The notes beneath the pieces are model-generated. The model searched no databases, was not told the origin of the DNA, and was given only the letters and a program-made list of their open reading frames with translations. A program made the translations under genes and the position numbers. From NCBI GenBank assembly GCA_018433085.1, contig JAHDRW010000012.1, positions 84,606-148,605 of the forward strand: a stretch of DNA of 64,000 nt. Direction: 5' to 3'. The DNA is from Deltaproteobacteria bacterium (lineage in GTDB: Bacteria; Desulfobacterota; Desulfomonilia; UBA1062). Shown piece by piece: positions 1 through 8,587 of this stretch. Each line of letters begins with the position of its first letter. The stretch's first letter is position 1.

Positions 1-330
1 AAGCTGGAATTGGCTCTTGCACGAATCGAAGATATGCCCCTTGTCGTGCTGATGCACTATTCGCCCATCCAGGCCACCGTGGAGGGAGAACCGCGCGAGA
101 TCCTTCCCTTCCTGGGATCGAGCCGTCTCGAGGTGCCCCTGACCTGGTTCGACGTGGTCGCCGTGTTTCATGGACATGCACACCGGGGCAAGCCCGAAGG
201 CTACACCTCCAGAAACATCCCGGTATATAACGTGGCCATGCCGCTGCTTCGCGCTCTTCATCCCGAACGTCCCCCCTTCCGGTTGCTTGAGGTTCCCTGC
301 GCCTTGTCAGACACGGCTACGGGACAGTGA
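1..330 (+). CDS. Metallophosphoesterase, C-terminal part (cut by window start)
   Basis: The frame is open from the first base of the window to a TGA at 328-330, so only the last 109 codons are visible. The motif HYSP followed about 45 residues later by GHAHRG is the typical end of a calcineurin-like phosphoesterase fold, where the His residues of the GHxH motif bind one of the two active-site metals. The N-terminal metal ligands lie outside the window. The nucleotidyltransferase-like gene starts 28 bp downstream, so the two are probably co-transcribed. The natural substrate cannot be told from this fragment; the family includes phosphodiesterases and nucleotidases. Confidence 0.8.
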   Translation, partial: KLELALARIEDMPLVVLMHYSPIQATVEGEPREILPFLGSSRLEVPLTWFDVVAVFHGHAHRGKPEGYTSRNIPVYNVAMPLLRALHPERPPFRLLEVPCALSDTATGQ

Positions 331-358
331 TGGGAGGCTGCCCCATGAAGGAGAATCC

Positions 359-1153
359 ATGCAGAAATTCTTGTTGGATGAGAAATATCTCAGTCCGGAT
401 ACCCGGAATTTTTACCGCGAGGTGTTAACCCGCCTGGGTCATTCGAAGATACCGTTTCTTGTCGGCGGCGCCTTTGCCTTCGGGTGCTATACCCAGGTGG
501 TGAGGGACACCAAGGATCTCGACGTATTCGTTTACCCCCAGGACACCGAGAGTATTCTCAAAGAGCTGGAACGTGCGGGCTACCAGACCGAGTTCACGGA
601 CAGGCTCTGGATAGCCAAGGCATTCCACGGTGAGTGTGTCGTGGATGTAATCTTCGGCTCAGGTAACGGTATCGGCAAGGTGGATGAGGAATGGTTCTCC
701 CATGCATACGAGGGCGATCTTCTGGATATCGAGGCCAGGCTTATTCCGCCCGAGGAGATGATCTGGTCAAAGGCGTTCGTCATGACCCGCGACCGATACG
801 ACGGTGCCGACGTTGCCCACCTTCTGCTCACATTCGCCGAGCGACTGGACTGGAAACGCCTCGACCGCCGCTTCGACGTGCACTGGCGGGTTCTCTACAA
901 CCACCTCCTCCTTTTCGGGTATATCTATCCATCCGAACGCGCGCGCATCCCCCCGTGGATCATGCAGAAACTGGCAGACCGGCTCAGAGAAGAAACGGAC
1001 GCGCCTCCTCCCGCGGAACGGGTCTGCCGGGGGACCTTTCTGTCCATGGTGGATTACGACATCGATATCGAGCAGTGGGGATACCGTGACCCCCGGCCGG
1101 TGAAACCCACGTTCAGAAATCCGGGTGTACCGGGAGACACGGGCGACCGGTGA
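359..1153 (+). CDS. Nucleotidyltransferase-fold protein
   Basis: This 264-residue protein has the nucleotidyltransferase signature: GG at residues 36-37, the metal-binding pair D53 and D55 in a DLD motif, and a possible third acidic ligand at D96. Members of this superfamily transfer nucleotides to small molecules, RNA or proteins, and many uncharacterised bacterial members are solitary or act as antitoxin or toxin components. An AAGGAG ribosome site lies 6 bp before the ATG chosen here; a longer reading in the same frame from 170 would overlap the upstream gene and lacks such a site. It follows the metallophosphoesterase closely, which suggests a two-gene unit, but I see nothing that reveals the substrate. 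Confidence 0.75.
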   Translation: MQKFLLDEKYLSPDTRNFYREVLTRLGHSKIPFLVGGAFAFGCYTQVVRDTKDLDVFVYPQDTESILKELERAGYQTEFTDRLWIAKAFHGECVVDVIFGSGNGIGKVDEEWFSHAYEGDLLDIEARLIPPEEMIWSKAFVMTRDRYDGADVAHLLLTFAERLDWKRLDRRFDVHWRVLYNHLLLFGYIYPSERARIPPWIMQKLADRLREETDAPPPAERVCRGTFLSMVDYDIDIEQWGYRDPRPVKPTFRNPGVPGDTGDR

Positions 1154-1325
1154 GGAGTATCACCGTGGACACAGGGCCCGATGCCGTTCGACCTTCAGGA
1201 CATGTCCCGGGACTTACCCTTCCTGCACGACCGCTCGGAGACCGGGTTCCTTTGGCACAGGCATGAATCCTTGCAAAAAAACTGCGAACCGGTTTATGAA
1301 CCCGTCATGACAAGGAGGGGTGTGC

Positions 1326-1599
1326 ATGCCTCATGTCATCGTCAAACTCTATCCCGGGAGATCTGAAGAGCAGAGAAAGCGGCTTGCCCGGACCATTGCT
1401 CAGGATGTGGTCGCCATCGTACAACGCGACGAGAAATCCGTGTCCGTAGCCTTTGAGGAGATCGACCCTTTGGAGCGGGGCCACGGGGTCTCATGCCCGC
1501 GGGGCCGACGGCGACGTATCCAGGCCCGAGGTTCTTCGGCATCCACCGGCAACACCTGCGTACACGAAAGACGGTTCTTCCATGAGCCAGCCCGGATAA
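1326..1599 (+). pseudogene. Tautomerase (PptA/4-oxalocrotonate tautomerase family), frameshifted
   Basis: The ATG at 1326 is followed by Pro-2, the catalytic N-terminal proline of the tautomerase superfamily after Met removal. The first about 46 residues (MPHVIVKLYPG..., then SVSVAFEEIDP) match the small PptA-type tautomerases well. After the DPLE residues near 1475 the frame loses resemblance, and the +1 frame picks up a plausible family C-terminus (SRPEV, then YTKDGSSM) and ends at TAA 1597-1599. This points to a frameshift between about 1475 and 1502. Even when the frames are joined, about seven extra residues remain at the junction. It is either a decayed gene or a sequencing or assembly error. 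A good AAGGAGG ribosome site precedes the start. Confidence 0.6.
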
Positions 1600-1783
1600 C
1601 CGGTACGCCCTTCGCATCCGCATGCGGGGTAACGATCCTGCGGCGGTTCAGGCCGCTTCACGCGGTCTTTCGATGCGTAAACCGGCCTTCCGGCATATCA
1701 AGGATCGCCTCTTCTCCTTGAAAACGCCGTCCCGACTCAGACATATGTATCATGGTACCAGTAGCGCGGGAGATGATCTTTCC

Positions 1784-2320
1784 ATGGAGATACTGAGGTC
1801 GCCTCGCCTGATCCTTCGACCCCTGATTCCCAACGACGCGGTTCACTTTGCGCGGCTTCTGGGGCCAGATCGGGCAGGGGTGCGCATGACCGCCAGCATT
1901 CCCTATCCGTGCACCGAAGAGGCTGCCCGGGAATGGATCGTTCAGAAGGCCTCTCCGGAAGCAGGGCAGGTATTCGCCATCACCCACGCCCAGAGCGGCG
2001 AGGTCATGGGCGCCATAGGGTTCGGAGACTCACCCGGAAACGGCGATCTCGGCTATTGGATCGGGAAACCGTTTCGGGGGAAGGGTTACGCGACCGAGGC
2101 GATCCGACGGATCGTGACCCATGCATCACACCTGGGTATCAGCCGTCTCTTTGCCGAGACATTCCCTACAAACCCGGCCTCTTCCCGCGTCCTGACAAAG
2201 AACGGATTCCGCCTCACGGGCAGAGGCGCGCGCCAAATCCCCGCACGCGGGGGGTCACGCACGATCCTGAAATATGTCATAGAGATCCAGGGATGTCCCG
2301 GGCAGAATACCTGGAAGTGA
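1784..2320 (+). CDS. GNAT N-acetyltransferase (RimJ/RimL type)
   Basis: The 178-residue product begins LRSPRLILRPL, the usual opening of RimJ/RimL-like acetyltransferases, and carries the acetyl-CoA binding motif A (FRGKGYATEAI) and the late motif NPASSRVLTKNGF. Such enzymes acetylate N-terminal amino groups or small molecules with acetyl-CoA in the cytoplasm. The ATG at 1784 was chosen because the 54 residues in frame upstream look non-coding and the conserved fold begins here; a GGGAG lies about 11 bp upstream. The acceptor substrate is unknown. The gene stands alone between the broken tautomerase and the promoter of the amidohydrolase. Confidence 0.8.
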   Translation: MEILRSPRLILRPLIPNDAVHFARLLGPDRAGVRMTASIPYPCTEEAAREWIVQKASPEAGQVFAITHAQSGEVMGAIGFGDSPGNGDLGYWIGKPFRGKGYATEAIRRIVTHASHLGISRLFAETFPTNPASSRVLTKNGFRLTGRGARQIPARGGSRTILKYVIEIQGCPGQNTWK

Positions 2321-2372
2321 TAGCCCCTGCAGGCAGACGGGGCGGACAGATCGGCTCAGCGTGATCAAAGTC

Positions 2373-2402
2373 TTGGACATGTTCGCTTTTTCGCACTATA
2401 CT
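2373..2402 (+). promoter_or_regulatory. Sigma-70-type promoter with inverted repeat over the start region
   Basis: A -35 box TTGGAC at 2373-2378 and a -10 box TATACT at 2397-2402 are separated by 18 bp, placing the transcription start near 2409 and the ATG of the amidohydrolase about 33 bp downstream. The -10 box overlaps a perfect inverted repeat, CTATAC and GTATAG with a run of six T between (2396-2413), which could be an operator or a short hairpin. Confidence 0.55.
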
Positions 2403-2441
2403 TTTTTGTATAGATGTCATCTCTGCTGAAGGAAATGCACT

Positions 2442-4070
2442 ATGTCCACCACTCTCATAAAATCCGGCAGGATCATCGACGGCACAGGCAGAAATTCCTT
2501 TGACGGCCACGTGCTCATCCGCGATGACACGATTGACGACGTCCTTCCCTCGGGCGCTGCACCCCCCCTGACCGACGAGGTGATCGACGCGTCCGGTCAA
2601 GCGGTCTGCCCGGGATTTATCGACGTGCATTCCCACGCTGACTGGCTGCTCCCCTTACACGATCATCACGACCTGCTCGCGTGCTTCCCCGAGCAGGGTA
2701 TCACCACGGTCGTTTCGGGAAACTGCGGCTTTTCGCCCGCACCCTACAACCCTGCGGCAGCCCCTGCCTTCTCCGCCATGGGCCTTCTGCTGGAAAGACC
2801 TCTTGACGTTGCCTGGTGCACCATGGGTCAGTTTCTGGACACCCTCGATCAGACAAGGCCCGCGGTCAATGTCGCCGAACTCGTGGGCCACAGCACCGTC
2901 CGCCTTGCCTGTGCCCGCACCCGGCGGGGCGCCCTGGTCCGGAAAGAGCTTGCCGCCTGCCTGGATACCGTGAGAAAATCCTTTGACGAAGGGGCCTGCG
3001 GCCTGAGCCTGGGACTGGGGTATGATCCGGGCATGTACTCGCCATTAGAGGAAATCGAGGCATTCTGCCGGGTCGCGTCCGAATATGGCCGCCCGGTGAC
3101 CGTGCACCTCAAGGCGCTGAGCATTCTTTCCCCCACCTACCCGCTTATGACGCTCAAGGCCCACAACCTGCTCGCTTTGCAGGAGATGATCGACATCGCG
3201 GACAGAACCGGTATCATCCTGCAGCTGTCCCACCTCGTCTTCGTAGGCAGGAGAAGTTGGGGTTCTTCGCGAAAGGCCCTGAAGCTGGTGGAAAACGCCC
3301 GCAGCCGAGGCGTCGACGTCATGTTCGACGCATTCCCGTACACCTGCGGCAACACGACGATCAATGCGGTACTCCCGTTCTGGTTTCTTGCCAGGGCTCC
3401 TCAGGCGTACCGGAGCAGGGTCTCCCGCATGCATCTGAAGGCCGAGATGGAGGCGGGATTCGCCCTGCTGGGATTCACCTACCGGGATTTCCAGATCATG
3501 GACCCTGCCGTTCCCGGAATGGAAGGCCTGGCAGGCCTCACCATGGACGAGGTCGCCGGGCGGTGGGACATGCCGCCTTTCGATGCATACCTGCGCCTGA
3601 GCGAGGAGAGCAGTGGCTCGGCACTCATGCTCTTTCATACCTACAGCGGCGAGCCCGGGAGGCAGGAGGTGATCGAGCGCGTGCTCTCCCACGAGCTCTG
3701 TCTGTTCGAGACCGATGCAGTGGTCAAAAGCACCGGCTATCCGAACCCGGCGGCCAAGGGAACCTTCCCGCGCATCCTTGGACCCCTTGTCCGCGACCGG
3801 AAACTCTTCGGCCTGGAGCAGGCGGTGAACCGGGCCACCCTTGCCGGCGCACAGCGCTTCGGCATTACGGACCGGGGCAGGATCGCAAAAGGCAAGGCGG
3901 CTGACCTCGTGATATTCGACCCTGAAACCGTTTCGGATGTTCCGCCCGAGGACGGCCGGCCCGCAGGCAGGCCCAGGGGCATCGTCCACGTCTTCATCAA
4001 CGGCGGACATGTGGTCCGCGAAGGGGCGTTCACCGGCACGGCCCGTCACGGCAGGGTACTGAGGAGATGA
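2442..4070 (+). CDS. N-acyl-D-amino-acid deacylase family amidohydrolase
   Basis: This 542-residue TIM-barrel amidohydrolase matches the D-aminoacylase/dihydroorotase-like group. The metal motif DVHSHAD has H63 and H65. Residue C95 in the motif SGNCG corresponds to the zinc-binding cysteine typical of D-aminoacylases. The C-terminal part has KGTFPRILG, then DRGRIAKGKAADLVIFDP, the conserved end of the family. D-aminoacylases hydrolyse N-acyl-D-amino acids to D-amino acids and a carboxylate in the cytoplasm. The gene has its own promoter, and the QueG-like gene follows after 10 bp. Exact substrate specificity is uncertain because many members have been annotated only by similarity. Confidence 0.88.
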   Translation: MSTTLIKSGRIIDGTGRNSFDGHVLIRDDTIDDVLPSGAAPPLTDEVIDASGQAVCPGFIDVHSHADWLLPLHDHHDLLACFPEQGITTVVSGNCGFSPAPYNPAAAPAFSAMGLLLERPLDVAWCTMGQFLDTLDQTRPAVNVAELVGHSTVRLACARTRRGALVRKELAACLDTVRKSFDEGACGLSLGLGYDPGMYSPLEEIEAFCRVASEYGRPVTVHLKALSILSPTYPLMTLKAHNLLALQEMIDIADRTGIILQLSHLVFVGRRSWGSSRKALKLVENARSRGVDVMFDAFPYTCGNTTINAVLPFWFLARAPQAYRSRVSRMHLKAEMEAGFALLGFTYRDFQIMDPAVPGMEGLAGLTMDEVAGRWDMPPFDAYLRLSEESSGSALMLFHTYSGEPGRQEVIERVLSHELCLFETDAVVKSTGYPNPAAKGTFPRILGPLVRDRKLFGLEQAVNRATLAGAQRFGITDRGRIAKGKAADLVIFDPETVSDVPPEDGRPAGRPRGIVHVFINGGHVVREGAFTGTARHGRVLRR

Positions 4071-4080
4071 GCGGCCGGAC

Positions 4081-4884
4081 ATGATATCACCCGTGAACGA
4101 TCTCATCATCCGTGAAGTCGTTTCTTTCGTGCAGAACGCCCGGGAGTCCGGCGCCTTTCGTACACGCTGGCGGGAACCGTTGGTGGCCTTTGCCGATGCC
4201 CGCGACCCCCACTTCGGACGCCTCAGACAATGTGTGAGCCCGGACCATGCCATGCCGCAGGACCTCATGCCCGGCGCCGATAGCGTGGCAGCCTATTTCC
4301 TGCCCTTTGAAAGAGACATCGCCCGGTCGAACCGCTGCAGCGGGCACGCATCGGATCAGTGGGCTGTGGCCTATGTGGAGACCAATGCGCTCATCACCTC
4401 CCTGAACGCGCATCTCACGAAGATTCTTCAGGTCCGCGGCATCTCAACAGCCGAAATACCACCTACTCACAACTTCGATCAGGATCGCCTCGTGAGCAAC
4501 TGGTCTCACCGGCACGTGGCATGGATCGCGGGGCTCGGCACCTTCGGGGTCCATCGCATGCTCATTACCGAAAAGGGATGCTGCGGGAGGCTGGGGAGCC
4601 TGGTGATATCAGGGGAATGCGAGCCCACCGCCCGGCCCGGCTACGAGTTCTGCCTGCACAAGCATGGCCGCACCTGTCTGGCCTGTGTGCAAAAATGCCC
4701 TTCCGGGGCGCTTCGTGTAGATTCGTTCGACCGCCGACTCTGCTATTCGATTCTCCTTGAAAACGCCCGTGTGCACAAGGAAAAGGGCTTGGCCGACGTG
4801 TGCGGCAAATGCCTGAGCACGGTGCCCTGCTCCTATACGAACCCGGCGCGAAGGCAGGCGCTTCCGCACGAGTGCTGCGGATAA
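4081..4884 (+). CDS. 4Fe-4S protein related to epoxyqueuosine reductase
   Basis: The 267-residue protein carries six cysteines in ferredoxin-like spacing, C199-x2-C202-x3-C206 followed by P, and C241-x2-C244-x5-C250. The preceding WSHRHVAWIAGLGTFG segment resembles the QueG (epoxyqueuosine reductase) core. It is shorter than typical QueG (about 350 or more residues) and lacks the HEAT-repeat tail, so it may belong to the QueG-like iron-sulfur proteins common in anaerobes, whose substrates are unknown, rather than catalyse the last step of queuosine synthesis. It starts 10 bp after the amidohydrolase and ends 12 bp before the MOT1-like transporter, so the three are probably one transcript. Confidence 0.75.
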   Translation: MISPVNDLIIREVVSFVQNARESGAFRTRWREPLVAFADARDPHFGRLRQCVSPDHAMPQDLMPGADSVAAYFLPFERDIARSNRCSGHASDQWAVAYVETNALITSLNAHLTKILQVRGISTAEIPPTHNFDQDRLVSNWSHRHVAWIAGLGTFGVHRMLITEKGCCGRLGSLVISGECEPTARPGYEFCLHKHGRTCLACVQKCPSGALRVDSFDRRLCYSILLENARVHKEKGLADVCGKCLSTVPCSYTNPARRQALPHECCG

Positions 4885-4896
4885 GGGGGAGTCGAC

Positions 4897-6003
4897 ATGC
4901 AGATCGGATCTTTCCGGTTTTCCATGCGGGAGCTCTCCGGCTCCATGGGGGATTTCGGCACCCTGGTGCCCCTGGCGGTGGGCTATATCTCGATCTGCGG
5001 CCTGAACCCGGCAGGGCTGCTGGTCATGATCGGGCTCGCGAACATCGTTACCGGCCTTGCGTACCGTCTCCCCATTCCTATCGAGCCCATGAAGGTTATT
5101 GCCGTGGTGGCCATCTCGCAGCGCTGGGAGCCTCCGATGATCTACGCAGCGGGATTTTCCATGGGAGTGATATGGCTGGCCCTATCCGCCACCCGTATCA
5201 TGGACCGGGTTGCCGGGTTCACCCCCGAGTCGGTGGTCCGCGGGATACAGGTGGCGCTGGGCGTGCTTCTGGCTGTTCAGGCAGTGGAAATGATCGGCGG
5301 TTCCTGGGTACTGGGCGCGGTGTGTATCGGCATCATCCTCCTCCTGAAAGATAACCCGTATGCACCTGCAGCAGTCGTACTCATCGCCCTGGGTATCGTC
5401 ATCATGTTTTTCCGCGGGCAGCTCGGCGGCATCGGGGTCGACGGCCCGGCACTTCCCGGCCTGACCGCGTTCCAGCCCATACAGATCTGGGAGAGCATGC
5501 TGGGAGCAGGCTTTGCCCAGATTCCCCTGACCGCTGCCAATGCGATCATTGTCACCGCCACCATGATTCAGACGTACTGGCCTCAGCGGAACGTGGGGGT
5601 GAGACAGCTCTCGCTGAGCACGGGCATCATGAATCTGGTGTCGCCTTTCCTCGGGGGCATGCCCATGTGCCACGGCGCGGGAGGACTTGCCGGTCAGTAT
5701 TACTTCGGTGCGCGCACCGGCGGGGCAAACATCATCGAGGGAACCATCGAGCTGGCACTGGGGATTCTGCTCGCCACCTCTATTGCAAATCTCTTCGCCC
5801 TGTTTCCCGGTCCCATCATCGGCGCCATGATGCTCCTGGTGGGGATCCAGCTGGTGGGTTTTGGAAGAAAGATCAGCTTCGGCAGGGAGTTGATCCCACT
5901 TGCAGCCACGGTGGTGGTCTCCCTGCTGAGTAATATGGCCTTTGGTTTCGCTGCCGGCATGCTCGCACATTATGGGGTCGGAAGACTCGCCAGGGGCCGA
6001 TGA
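4897..6003 (+). CDS. Putative molybdate/sulfate transporter (MOT1-like)
   Basis: The 368-residue protein is almost entirely hydrophobic with about ten membrane segments. It opens with RFSMRELSGSMGDFGTLVPL and has PIPIEPMKVIAVVAI, both characteristic of the MOT1 branch of the SulP-like transporters, which carry molybdate or sulfate across the inner membrane. A second conserved stretch, GGMPMCHGAGGLAGQYYFGA, is also typical. Ribosome site GGGGGA lies just upstream of the ATG. It sits directly behind the QueG-like gene, 12 bp away. Molybdate versus sulfate cannot be decided from the sequence; in an anaerobe that relies on molybdoenzymes either would be plausible. Confidence 0.85.
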   Translation: MQIGSFRFSMRELSGSMGDFGTLVPLAVGYISICGLNPAGLLVMIGLANIVTGLAYRLPIPIEPMKVIAVVAISQRWEPPMIYAAGFSMGVIWLALSATRIMDRVAGFTPESVVRGIQVALGVLLAVQAVEMIGGSWVLGAVCIGIILLLKDNPYAPAAVVLIALGIVIMFFRGQLGGIGVDGPALPGLTAFQPIQIWESMLGAGFAQIPLTAANAIIVTATMIQTYWPQRNVGVRQLSLSTGIMNLVSPFLGGMPMCHGAGGLAGQYYFGARTGGANIIEGTIELALGILLATSIANLFALFPGPIIGAMMLLVGIQLVGFGRKISFGRELIPLAATVVVSLLSNMAFGFAAGMLAHYGVGRLARGR

Positions 6004-6193
6004 TCCACATAGAAGCGGATGGTGCCGGCCGGAGATGAACCGACGGCCGGATATGATCGAGGAGGCACTTGACCCACAGGTTCGCCCTGCCATTATGAAA
6101 GAGGTGGGGGGCAGATGTGGAAATCACGGGTGTTCCGGCCAAGATATCGGGGGAATAACCGTCACCTCAAAAAGAACTATCAGGAGGACAGGC

Positions 6194-6979
6194 ATGAAAT
6201 GCGATCTTCGGGGCAAGGCAGTGGTTCTGACCGGCGGGAGCCGGGGAATAGGCAGGGCCGTGGCGCAGGAACTTGCAAGAGAGGGGGCGCGGATCGGGAT
6301 TGCGGCCCGTGACGGTGAAAAGCTCGCGGAGACGGCCCGGACGGTCAGCGAACACGGGTCATCGTGCGTGCTGCTCCCCTGCGATGTGGCTCATGACGGG
6401 CAGGTCCGGAACATGGTGGACCGGGCCGCAAAGGCACTGGGGGGCATCGACATATTCATGAACATCGCAGGGGTCACCCTGGAAAAGCCCCTTGAAGAGG
6501 CGACCCCTGACGACTACCGGAGGGTGATGGAGACGCACCTGCTGGGAACCGTGCGCTGCACCTGTGCCGCCCTCCCCCATCTCAAGCAGAGCCGGGGTCT
6601 TCTGGTAAATATCGCGAGCATCATCGTACGCACCCCCTTTCCCTATCTCGGGGTCTATGCGTGTTCCAAATGGGCGGTGGCGGCCTTCAGCGCGACCCTG
6701 CGCCAGGAGCTGTACGGCACGGGCGTCCGGGTGCTCACGGTTTTTCCCACGGTGGTGAGCACGGACATGAAGGACCTGGAGCCGGTGCTGGAGAACTCGC
6801 CCGCGCAGAGCCCGCGGCAGTGCGCCCGGGCGATCGTCCGGGCCATCAGGAGGGGAAAGACCGAGGCGGATACGGCCTTCCTGCCCAAATTCCTGAGCGC
6901 CGCCTATTCCCTTGCGCCTGGCCTTGGCGATATGATTACCCGCCTGTTCCTGCCGAGAGGGTATCGGATCAGCCGGTGA
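6194..6979 (+). CDS. Short-chain dehydrogenase/reductase
   Basis: The 261-residue protein has a classical SDR layout: nucleotide-binding TGGSRGIG at 13-20, NIAG at 90-93 in place of the common NNAG, catalytic S142, Y155 and K159 (YACSK). The reaction is an NAD(P)-dependent oxidation or reduction of an alcohol or carbonyl group; the substrate is unknown. The ATG at 6194 follows AGGAGG with ideal spacing; an in-frame extension back to 5942 overlaps the transporter and is rejected. A basic, hydrophobic C-terminus (GDMITRLFLPRGYRISR) could give membrane contact. Confidence 0.88.
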   Translation: MKCDLRGKAVVLTGGSRGIGRAVAQELAREGARIGIAARDGEKLAETARTVSEHGSSCVLLPCDVAHDGQVRNMVDRAAKALGGIDIFMNIAGVTLEKPLEEATPDDYRRVMETHLLGTVRCTCAALPHLKQSRGLLVNIASIIVRTPFPYLGVYACSKWAVAAFSATLRQELYGTGVRVLTVFPTVVSTDMKDLEPVLENSPAQSPRQCARAIVRAIRRGKTEADTAFLPKFLSAAYSLAPGLGDMITRLFLPRGYRISR

Positions 6980-7153
6980 GCAGACCGGTGCCCGGCCGAA
7001 TATGGATTATCCGTGAGACGAAACAGCGGGACGGAGAGAAGCGTGCTGGTTCTCTCCCCGATTTGCGTCCATTTCCCGCTCGATAGAGCGGATATCCCTT
7101 CGGTGAATGGAGGGGGAGAAGAACATGAAAAAAAGCTCCGGAAGGAGGCGATC

Positions 7154-7477
7154 ATGGCTGAAACAGATGGATATTGTATGGTTCTGACCACCTGCCCGAC
7201 CCGTGAAGAGGCTCACAGCCTGGCCTCTCTGCTCATACGCGGTCATGGCGCAGCGTGCGTCCAGGTAACCGGAATCACCAGTTATTATGAGTGGAAAGGT
7301 GAGATGAACACCGATGCCGAGCAGCTTCTCATCATCAAGGGCCGGGCGGATGCCTATGAGAAGATCGAGGGGATCATCAGCGACAACCACAGCTATGAGG
7401 TCCCGGAGATCGTACGGATACCTATAGACAAAGGCTCGGCTGCATATCTGGGGTGGATCGATAAGGTGAGCGGGTAA
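7154..7477 (+). CDS. cutA: CutA1 divalent-cation tolerance protein
   Basis: The 107-residue product is full length for CutA1 and keeps the signature run from GAACVQVTGITSYYEWKGEM through LLIIKG to YEVPEIVRIPI. CutA1 forms very stable trimers in the cytoplasm; it was named from copper-tolerance mutants in E. coli, but its molecular role is unsettled. The ATG at 7154 follows AAGGAGG. The gene stands alone between two intergenic stretches. Confidence 0.93.
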   Translation: MAETDGYCMVLTTCPTREEAHSLASLLIRGHGAACVQVTGITSYYEWKGEMNTDAEQLLIIKGRADAYEKIEGIISDNHSYEVPEIVRIPIDKGSAAYLGWIDKVSG

Positions 7478-7825
7478 TGCTCGAACCGGTTCTCCTGATC
7501 GATGGGTTTCGTGTTTCCCGCGGGTCTTATGGTCGGCGGGATCATTCCCGGAACCACTGTTTCCGGTTTGCGGGGATGGCCCTTGATCCGAAAATGATTG
7601 TGTGCTATCAACGTCTTACTTGTGATTGTATGGGTTTCGCCTGATTGCCGGGTGCACCGCGCAGACACGTCGCACGGGGATTTCTCCGCTGTTCAGGAAC
7701 GGGCGGCGCCGGTCTTGGAGCGGCTCACCGGTCTCAGGCAGTCTACGGCCTGCTTCTCGACCGCCTTTCAATCGAGCACCTTCGGGGAGCATGCCGGGGA
7801 AGTGAGCGTGAAGGAGGTCGGCAGG
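7478..7825 (+). other. Intergenic region, no gene recognised
   Basis: These 348 bases between cutA and the lipoprotein gene contain an open + frame that runs into the lipoprotein, but the upstream part has no family resemblance or ribosome site. I see no clear terminator. An AAGGAGG ribosome site ends the region just before the lipoprotein start. Confidence 0.5.
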
Positions 7826-8428
7826 ATGAGTCGCGGCAACCGTTATTCATACTGGGCATGCACAACCCTTCTCTGTATCGCGTTGACACTGCTTGTGGCA
7901 GGCTGTAAACGAGGCGACATCAATCTCGTGAAAAAGGGCGTCTACGGGAACAACAAAACAATGATCGGTACGGCGTTCGAAAGATGCTCCCACTTCGTCG
8001 ACACCTCCTGGGACCGCGTACAGTATGAAGCAAACCGGCCCATCGTGGTCTTTACCGCGGAGCTTCCCATCCAGGTGCTCCTGAATACCATCTCTGCAGA
8101 CGCACACAACTGGCTCACCATCGAGAAGTCCTATTTCGAGCAGGTTGCCCCCCAGCTGGCCCACGCGTATATACGGATCACCTTCCCGGTGGATCGAGAC
8201 AGCAGGACATTCACCCTCGGCGACATCATGCTCGGAATCGCCTCCGAAGAAGAGACGGCATGGTCCCCGGCATTCTCCCCGGAGAAAAGAGAGCGCATCA
8301 TCCAGGCCATATATGAAGACTCTCCGGATATTTTCACACAGGTAGCCGCCTGCGCAAACCCCTCGTTCTCCGTGGGGAGTACGTTGCTGCACACCCTCAC
8401 CGGCAGGGACATCTCCCAGGCCCGGTAA
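7826..8428 (+). CDS. Predicted lipoprotein of unknown function
   Basis: The 200-residue protein starts with a short basic end and a hydrophobic stretch finishing in LVAGC, a good lipobox with the lipidated cysteine at residue 27, so it should be exported and lipid-anchored. The remaining part is soluble, with no membrane segment and no motif I recognise. The ATG at 7826 is chosen because a GGAGG lies 10 bp upstream and it gives a compact signal peptide; a longer frame from 7598 would bury the lipobox. It lies 159 bp upstream of the periplasmic protease gene prc, and both products act outside the inner membrane, but a functional link is only a guess. Confidence 0.7.
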   Translation: MSRGNRYSYWACTTLLCIALTLLVAGCKRGDINLVKKGVYGNNKTMIGTAFERCSHFVDTSWDRVQYEANRPIVVFTAELPIQVLLNTISADAHNWLTIEKSYFEQVAPQLAHAYIRITFPVDRDSRTFTLGDIMLGIASEEETAWSPAFSPEKRERIIQAIYEDSPDIFTQVAACANPSFSVGSTLLHTLTGRDISQAR

Positions 8429-8527
8429 GGGGACCTTATTCGGGGACGACGATATCGGGAAAGCAGTGGAAAGGTTCAAGCAACACGGTCCCATGCAGCA
8501 TTCATCACGCCGGGCGGGCAACCCCCA

Positions 8528-8556
8528 TTGTGTTTTTCCCTCAGCCTTGGTATATA
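8528..8556 (+). promoter_or_regulatory. Possible promoter of prc
   Basis: A weak -35 TTGTGT (8528-8533) and an AT-rich -10 TATATA (8551-8556) are 17 bp apart and about 30 bp before the prc start codon. The match to the consensus is partial. Confidence 0.35.
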
Positions 8557-8587
8557 AGACTGAAAAATAATGAGATTGTGAGCTTTC

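Noticed and set aside
1256-1280. Sigma-54-like TGGCAC and TTGC elements
   Set aside because: The gap between the GG and GC pairs is 17 bases, not the required 10.
3045-4268. 407-codon minus-strand frame opposite the amidohydrolase
   Set aside because: It mirrors a well-supported gene in high-GC DNA, has no family motif and no ribosome site; a composition shadow.
7478-7825. N-terminal extension of the lipoprotein frame from 7598
   Set aside because: It would place the lipobox about 100 residues into the protein and has no ribosome site.
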